A stretch of 64,000 bases of DNA from an uncultured Pelagibacteraceae bacterium. Its GTDB lineage: Bacteria; Pseudomonadota; Alphaproteobacteria; Pelagibacterales; Pelagibacteraceae. The DNA is taken from contig CACNRP010000002.1 in NCBI GenBank assembly GCA_902622955.1, positions 1 through 64,000 of the forward strand. Direction: 5' to 3'. A program made the translations under genes and the position numbers. Shown piece by piece: positions 59,241 to 64,000 of this stretch. Below the pieces are notes generated by a model. The model did no database searches and was not told the DNA's origin. It was given only the letters and a program-made list of their open reading frames with translations. How positions within the stretch are numbered: the first letter of the stretch is position 1; each line of letters starts with the position of its first letter.

Positions 59241-60591
59241 ATAACTGATCAGGTAGCCATAAAGCTATACCTGGAAATAAATACATTAAAACCATTCCAA
59301 GAATAACTATTGCTAGAAAAGGCATTATTCCTTTAAAAACCTCGATTAATTCAACATTTTTGGATTGTACCCCTTTTAAATAGTACGCCGACATTGCCAT
59401 GGGGGGTGTTAAAAATGAGGTTTGCAAATTTAAAGCAATCAGCATTGCAAAAAAATAAGGGTTCACACCAAAAAATTCAACTAATGGTAAAAATATTGGA
59501 ACAAATATAATTAATATTTCAGTCCATTCTAAAGGCCATCCCAATAAGAATATTATAATTTGTGTAATAACCAAAAATTGCCAAGGTTTAATATCCATTG
59601 ACTTGAAAAAGTGCTCAAAAACTTCGTGTCCACCTAAATATGAAAATACTGATGCAAATGTCCAGGAACCAATAAATAACCACATGATCATTGCAGTAGT
59701 TTTTGCAGTTAAGAAAACCGACTCTTTAAAATTTTTCCATTTTAGCGACTTATAAAAAAAGGATAAAACCAAAGCTCCAAATGCACCTACGCCAGCTGCT
59801 TCAGCTGGAGTTGCTAAACCAGCAAGAATACTTCCTAAAACTAAAATAATAAGAGAAAATAAAGGTAAAAAAGAAACTAAAACTTCCTTTAGTATTACCG
59901 CTCTTGGGGGTATTTCTTCTTTAGGAGGTTTAGGTGCTATTGACGGATTAAAGTAAGCTAAAATAATAGCATATAAAATATATAATCCTGCCAACATTAA
60001 TCCTGGAAATATTGCTGCTGCAAATAATCTAAGTGGTGATAACTGAGCTATCACAGCATAAACAATAAGCATAATACTTGGTGGAATTAAAATTCCTAAA
60101 CAACCACCAGCACATATAACTCCTGAAGCAAATTTTTTATCATAACCAGCCTTGACCATCGCAGGCCAAGCAAGTAGACCCATTAAAGTTACAACTGCAC
60201 CAATTATACCTGTCGCTGTTGAAAATAAAGTACATGTAATCAAAGCTGCCACTGCCATTGATGCCGGAAGAGAATGAGAAGCAAGCCTAATTGCATAAAA
60301 TAATCTTGCAACTATTCCTGCTCTTTCAACTAAATATCCCATAAATAAAAATAAAGGTACGGCGGTGAGAACGTGATTATCCATGACAGAGTAGGTGTTT
60401 TGGACAAATAATTTAAATATCCTATTATCAAATAGATGATCCATTCTAGATGGATCAAAATAAGCATAGTAACCAAATCCTAGACCCATTGCCATTAAAG
60501 TGAAGGCAATCGGAAAACCTAAAAGGACAGCAAACAAAAATATTACCATCATTAAAATTGCAATTTCTGGATTTGTTAAACTAAACAACAT
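59230..60591 (-). CDS. TRAP transporter large permease DctM
   Basis: GGCLGILIPPSIMLIVYAVIA, NLQTSFLTPPMAMSAYYLKGV. Confidence 0.9.
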   Translation of the reverse strand: MLFSLTNPEIAILMMVIFLFAVLLGFPIAFTLMAMGLGFGYYAYFDPSRMDHLFDNRIFKLFVQNTYSVMDNHVLTAVPLFLFMGYLVERAGIVARLFYAIRLASHSLPASMAVAALITCTLFSTATGIIGAVVTLMGLLAWPAMVKAGYDKKFASGVICAGGCLGILIPPSIMLIVYAVIAQLSPLRLFAAAIFPGLMLAGLYILYAIILAYFNPSIAPKPPKEEIPPRAVILKEVLVSFLPLFSLIILVLGSILAGLATPAEAAGVGAFGALVLSFFYKSLKWKNFKESVFLTAKTTAMIMWLFIGSWTFASVFSYLGGHEVFEHFFKSMDIKPWQFLVITQIIIFLLGWPLEWTEILIIFVPIFLPLVEFFGVNPYFFAMLIALNLQTSFLTPPMAMSAYYLKGVQSKNVELIEVFKGIMPFLAIVILGMVLMYLFPGIALWLPDQLFAN

Positions 60592-61171
60592 CTATATCTT
60601 CTTCCTCTTTAGATTTTCTCATTAAAATTTTTTCAGTTTCTTCAGCACCAGCTTCTCTTTCAGGCCAGTGTCCTGTTTTAATACATATAATTGCTCTAAA
60701 TACTTCACTCACTCCTTGAATAGTAAGAAGTATACCTGATAGCGGTATTAACGATTTAGCCATATAAATTTGAATTTGCGCAGGACTATTCCAGCTAGTT
60801 TCTTTTACCATCCAAGCTTTAGCAGCATATTCATATCCATAAAAAGCAAGGGCAATTACGCCAGGAAAGAAGAAAATAAAATACAATACTAAATCGATCC
60901 ATCCTTGAACTTTTGTAGGGAATAATCTGTAAATTACATCTCCCCTGACATGAGCCTCAGTTGCTAAAGTGTATGCACCTGCCATCATGAAAATAGCGCC
61001 ATACATCTGAAGACTAAAATCAAAATTCCATAAAGTTGGAGCGTTAAAAGCATAAGCCATTATTACCTCATAACATGTTCCACCCATTAATATTACAATG
61101 CACCATGAAAAAGCTTTTCCCATTGAGGAGCTTAGAGTATCGGCAAATTTTATATAAGAATGCATAAACAA
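60581..61171 (-). CDS. TRAP transporter small permease DctQ
   Basis: GAYTLATEAHVRGDVIYRLFPTKVQGWIDLVLY; between dctP and dctM. Confidence 0.87.
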   Translation of the reverse strand: MFMHSYIKFADTLSSSMGKAFSWCIVILMGGTCYEVIMAYAFNAPTLWNFDFSLQMYGAIFMMAGAYTLATEAHVRGDVIYRLFPTKVQGWIDLVLYFIFFFPGVIALAFYGYEYAAKAWMVKETSWNSPAQIQIYMAKSLIPLSGILLTIQGVSEVFRAIICIKTGHWPEREAGAEETEKILMRKSKEEEDIDVV

Positions 61172-61211
61172 ATAACTTATCTTAATTTTCTTATTTTATT
61201 CAATTAAAAAA

Positions 61212-61233
61212 AAGGGGGCCATAAAGCCCCCTT
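61212..61233 (-). terminator. Hairpin between dctP2 and dctQ2 with U-tract
   Basis: aagggggc-cataaa-gccccctt; an eight-A run on the + strand gives a U-tract 3' of the stem on the - strand. Confidence 0.8.
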
Positions 61234-61254
61234 AATTTTTGATATTTTTTAAGC

Positions 61255-62412
61255 TTAGATTTTAACTTTCGCTAACGGACCAAACTCATTTTCATAAGCA
61301 AGTCTGTAGTTAGGTTGATTCATTAGTAAGTATTTCATTACTCTTTTCGCATAAGCTTTTTGTGAATCAACAATCTTCTTAAAGAACGGATCTTTAGAAG
61401 AGAAGTCACCTACAACTTTATCCCAACCTTTTAACTGCTCTGCAAGAATTGCATCCGAAGTTTGGTAAACATTTACTTTATGCTCATTCATCAATTTTGA
61501 TAAATCAGCAGAGTATCTTACCAAAGCTTTAAAGTAGTTAGCAGTATTTGCTGCATACGAAGCATTTTTTAGGATTGCTTGGTTTGCAGGAGATAAGCTA
61601 TTAAATGTTTTTTTGTTAATTGGTATTTCAAACATCTCTTGTGATTGGTGGAAAGATCCTAAGTGATAATGCTTAGATACATCTTGCATACCAAACTGAG
61701 AGTCTGAAGTAGGATTGTTAAACTCAGCTGCTTCAATCAAACCAGTTTTCATAGCTGGCTGAATTTCACCACCTGGTAATTGTCTAACTACCATTCCCAT
61801 TGCAGTAAGAACGTTTGTTGCTAAACCAACAGTTCTATACTTCATACCTTTAACATCAGATACTTTAGTTACGTTCTTTTTAAACCAACCAAACGGCTGA
61901 GCAGGCATTGGCATTGCGAATACACCGACATAATCATATCCAACTTTAGCAAGTGTTTCCTCATATAATGCTCTTCCACCACCTTCTTCCATCCAAGCCA
62001 TTACTTCTTGAGATGATAGACCGTATGATGGACCTGTTCCGAAAAGAGACGCGGCAGGATTTTTTCCATACCAGTAAGCAGTAACCCAGTGACCCATATC
62101 TAGCACACCGTCACTAACAGCTTGTCCAATTTCTCCAGTTTTTACAACTGCTCCAACAGGTTGAAGATCAATTTTTAAACTTCCACCTGACATGTCTCCA
62201 ACCATTTTGGCATAGTCTCCGGCCATTTCAAAAAAGATGTTAGCGCCTGAAGGCCAAGCTGCCTGCATCTTTAATGTTTGTGGAGCACCAAATGCAACGT
62301 TCGGCATTGCTACAGCTGTCGCTGCTGCTGCACCTGTCGCTGCTGCGGCTTTGAAGAACTTTCTTCTTGAAGGAGTTTTTGAACCCTTCAATGATTTTTT
62401 ACTCTTAATCAT
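61255..62412 (-). CDS. TRAP transporter solute-binding protein DctP, Tat signal
   Basis: SRRKFFKAAAATGAAAATAVAMPNVAFGA; MQAAWPSGANIFFEMAGDYAKMVGDMSGGSLKIDLQPVGAVV. Confidence 0.88.
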   Translation of the reverse strand: MIKSKKSLKGSKTPSRRKFFKAAAATGAAAATAVAMPNVAFGAPQTLKMQAAWPSGANIFFEMAGDYAKMVGDMSGGSLKIDLQPVGAVVKTGEIGQAVSDGVLDMGHWVTAYWYGKNPAASLFGTGPSYGLSSQEVMAWMEEGGGRALYEETLAKVGYDYVGVFAMPMPAQPFGWFKKNVTKVSDVKGMKYRTVGLATNVLTAMGMVVRQLPGGEIQPAMKTGLIEAAEFNNPTSDSQFGMQDVSKHYHLGSFHQSQEMFEIPINKKTFNSLSPANQAILKNASYAANTANYFKALVRYSADLSKLMNEHKVNVYQTSDAILAEQLKGWDKVVGDFSSKDPFFKKIVDSQKAYAKRVMKYLLMNQPNYRLAYENEFGPLAKVKI

Positions 62413-62541
62413 AAGTTTCTCCCTTATTAGTTAATTAACTGGCGAGGAATTAAACATAGATTCAAATTGGAGTCTTTCTAAAAAGAGTCACAGATTGTCA
62501 CAATTAAACTCAGAATAGAAATTTTCAATTTTTAGTTGATT

Positions 62542-63615
62542 CTAAATCAACTTATTGTCCTCATAGACACAACATTTCTCAGCAGGTATATGTAGTTTAA
62601 CTTTCTGATTTGGAATTTCTGTTTCTCTATTAACTTTTGATTTAATTGTAAAATTTCCCATTTTGGCTGTGATTAATTTATAATTCCCAAGATCCTCAAC
62701 CTTTTCAACATTAACATCAACCAAGTTTTCATTTTGGTTTTGTGCAATTTTAATGAATTCCGATCTAATTCCTAATTTAATATTTTTAGTTTTTAAGTTA
62801 GATAAATTTGTATGTGTTTTAATTAAAACATTATTAATTTTTACACTATTGCCTGATGAAGCCTCGCTTTCAAATAAGTTCATAGCTGGAGATCCAATAA
62901 AGTATCCAACAAAAGTTGTATTCGGTCTTTCAAAAAGTTCTTTTGGTGAACCAGTTTGTACTACTTCACCTTCGCTCATGACAATAATATTATCAGCAAA
63001 CGTCATTGCCTCATTTTGATCATGAGTAACGTAAACTAATGTAGTTTTGTATTGCTCATTAATTTCTTTAAGATTTCTTCTTAATCTAAATTTTAAATCT
63101 GGATCAATAACTGTTAACGGTTCATCCATTAGAACAGCAGCTACATCTTCTCTTACAAGACCTCTTCCTAAAGATATTAATTGTTTTTGATCTGCAGTTA
63201 ATTTTCTTGCAGGTGAATTTAAAAAAGATTGTAAATTTAAAGTTTCAGCAACTGAATTAACTCTTTCATCGATTTTGTTTTTAGAAAAATCTCTACATTT
63301 CAGTGGAAATGCTAAATTTTCATAAACAGTCATAGTATTATAAATAACTGGAAATTGAAAAACTTGAGCAATATTTCTATCCTCTGTTTTTAAATCTGTA
63401 ACATCTTTATCATCAAACAATATTCTTCCGGCAGAGGGTCTCACTAAGCCAGATACAATATTTAGCATTGTGGTTTTTCCACATCCAGAAGGACCTAAAA
63501 TTGCATATCGATTTCCATTTTCCCATGTCATTGAGAAAGGATTTAAAGCATATACTGGATTTAGATCATTTGGATTGTATGAATGAGATATGTTACTTAA
63601 ATCAATTTTAGCCAT
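62542..63615 (-). CDS. ABC transporter ATP-binding protein (MalK/UgpC-like; resembles rhizobial glycerol-type GlpT)
   Basis: GPSGCGKTTMLNIVSG, VLMDEPLTVIDPDLKFRLRRNLKEI, VYVTHDQNEAMTFAD; non-canonical LTADQKQ signature. Confidence 0.85.
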   Translation of the reverse strand: MAKIDLSNISHSYNPNDLNPVYALNPFSMTWENGNRYAILGPSGCGKTTMLNIVSGLVRPSAGRILFDDKDVTDLKTEDRNIAQVFQFPVIYNTMTVYENLAFPLKCRDFSKNKIDERVNSVAETLNLQSFLNSPARKLTADQKQLISLGRGLVREDVAAVLMDEPLTVIDPDLKFRLRRNLKEINEQYKTTLVYVTHDQNEAMTFADNIIVMSEGEVVQTGSPKELFERPNTTFVGYFIGSPAMNLFESEASSGNSVKINNVLIKTHTNLSNLKTKNIKLGIRSEFIKIAQNQNENLVDVNVEKVEDLGNYKLITAKMGNFTIKSKVNRETEIPNQKVKLHIPAEKCCVYEDNKLI

Positions 63616-64000
63616 TCAAACCTCCAAATGGTGAAGATGCTAATTTTCCATTAGCATTGAACGCATAAGCTCTGTCAACTTTAAAATTTATTTTTACTTT
63701 ATCGTGTATCTTAAAGTTTAGAACTTCTTCAATTGAAACAATAATTTTTGTATCTCCTCTTTTTAAGTGAAGTAAAGTTTCTGAACCACTAATTTCTGCA
63801 AGCTCAACTTCAAATTCGTGTCCGTTTTCGTTTAATTCAATATCAGAAGATCTTAAACCGATTTTTAAACCATCTTCAGTTAATTTAGATAAATGTTGTG
63901 GGGCCTCTACATCAATGCCCTCAAATCTAATGTGATTACCTGTAATTTTAGCTTCTATAATATTCATGGGCGGGTCATTTGAAATTTCTGCAACTTTTAA
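63608..64000 (-). CDS. Second ABC ATPase, C-terminal TOBE-like part (N-terminus outside window)
   Basis: Frame stays open to 64000: LKVAEISNDPPMNIIEAKITG...IGLRSSDIEL, typical of MalK-family C-termini; overlaps the downstream ATPase start. Confidence 0.75.
   Translation of the reverse strand, partial: LKVAEISNDPPMNIIEAKITGNHIRFEGIDVEAPQHLSKLTEDGLKIGLRSSDIELNENGHEFEVELAEISGSETLLHLKRGDTKIIVSIEEVLNFKIHDKVKINFKVDRAYAFNANGKLASSPFGGLNG

Noticed and set aside
62534-62552. Hairpin AGTTGATT-CTA-AATCAACT at the ABC ATPase stop codon
   Set aside because: Perfect stem but AT-rich and without a U-tract on the - strand; too weak to call as a terminator.

Overview
This AT-rich, gene-dense window looks like a SAR11 / Candidatus Pelagibacter-type alphaproteobacterial chromosome, judged from gene content and order. 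Core blocks are: tyrA(partial)-hisC; metX-metW-gloB-rplU-rpmA-obgE-proB-proA-nadD-rsfS-ctpA-rppH; the atpHAGDC operon; priA; lpdA-sucB-sucA-sucD-sucC-mdh-mmsA-sdhBADC-asd; a DMSP demethylation cluster (dmdA, alpha/beta hydrolase, dmdB, dmdC); leuB-leuD-leuC; rplS-trmD-rpsP-ffh; dapF-ftsY; and two tandem TRAP transporter operons with an amidase, followed by two ABC ATPases. Two cis-regulatory RNAs are supported: a SAM-II-like riboswitch upstream of metX, and a structured leader upstream of ffh that matches the context of a candidate element already reported in Pelagibacter. The most likely under-described system is a tightly coupled five-gene island between lpdA and priA (17292-21973). It encodes a stand-alone amino-acid-type adenylation enzyme, a free carrier protein, an AAC(3)-fold acyltransferase, a formyltransferase paralog and a DUF4910-type metallopeptidase-like protein. 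Other items worth checking: repetitive Ala/Pro/Glu/Lys tails shared by bS16 and bL19, a ~330-residue coiled-coil-like extension on one DctM, and strong hairpins placed right after both dctP genes. No tRNA, rRNA, CRISPR array or transposase was recognised.
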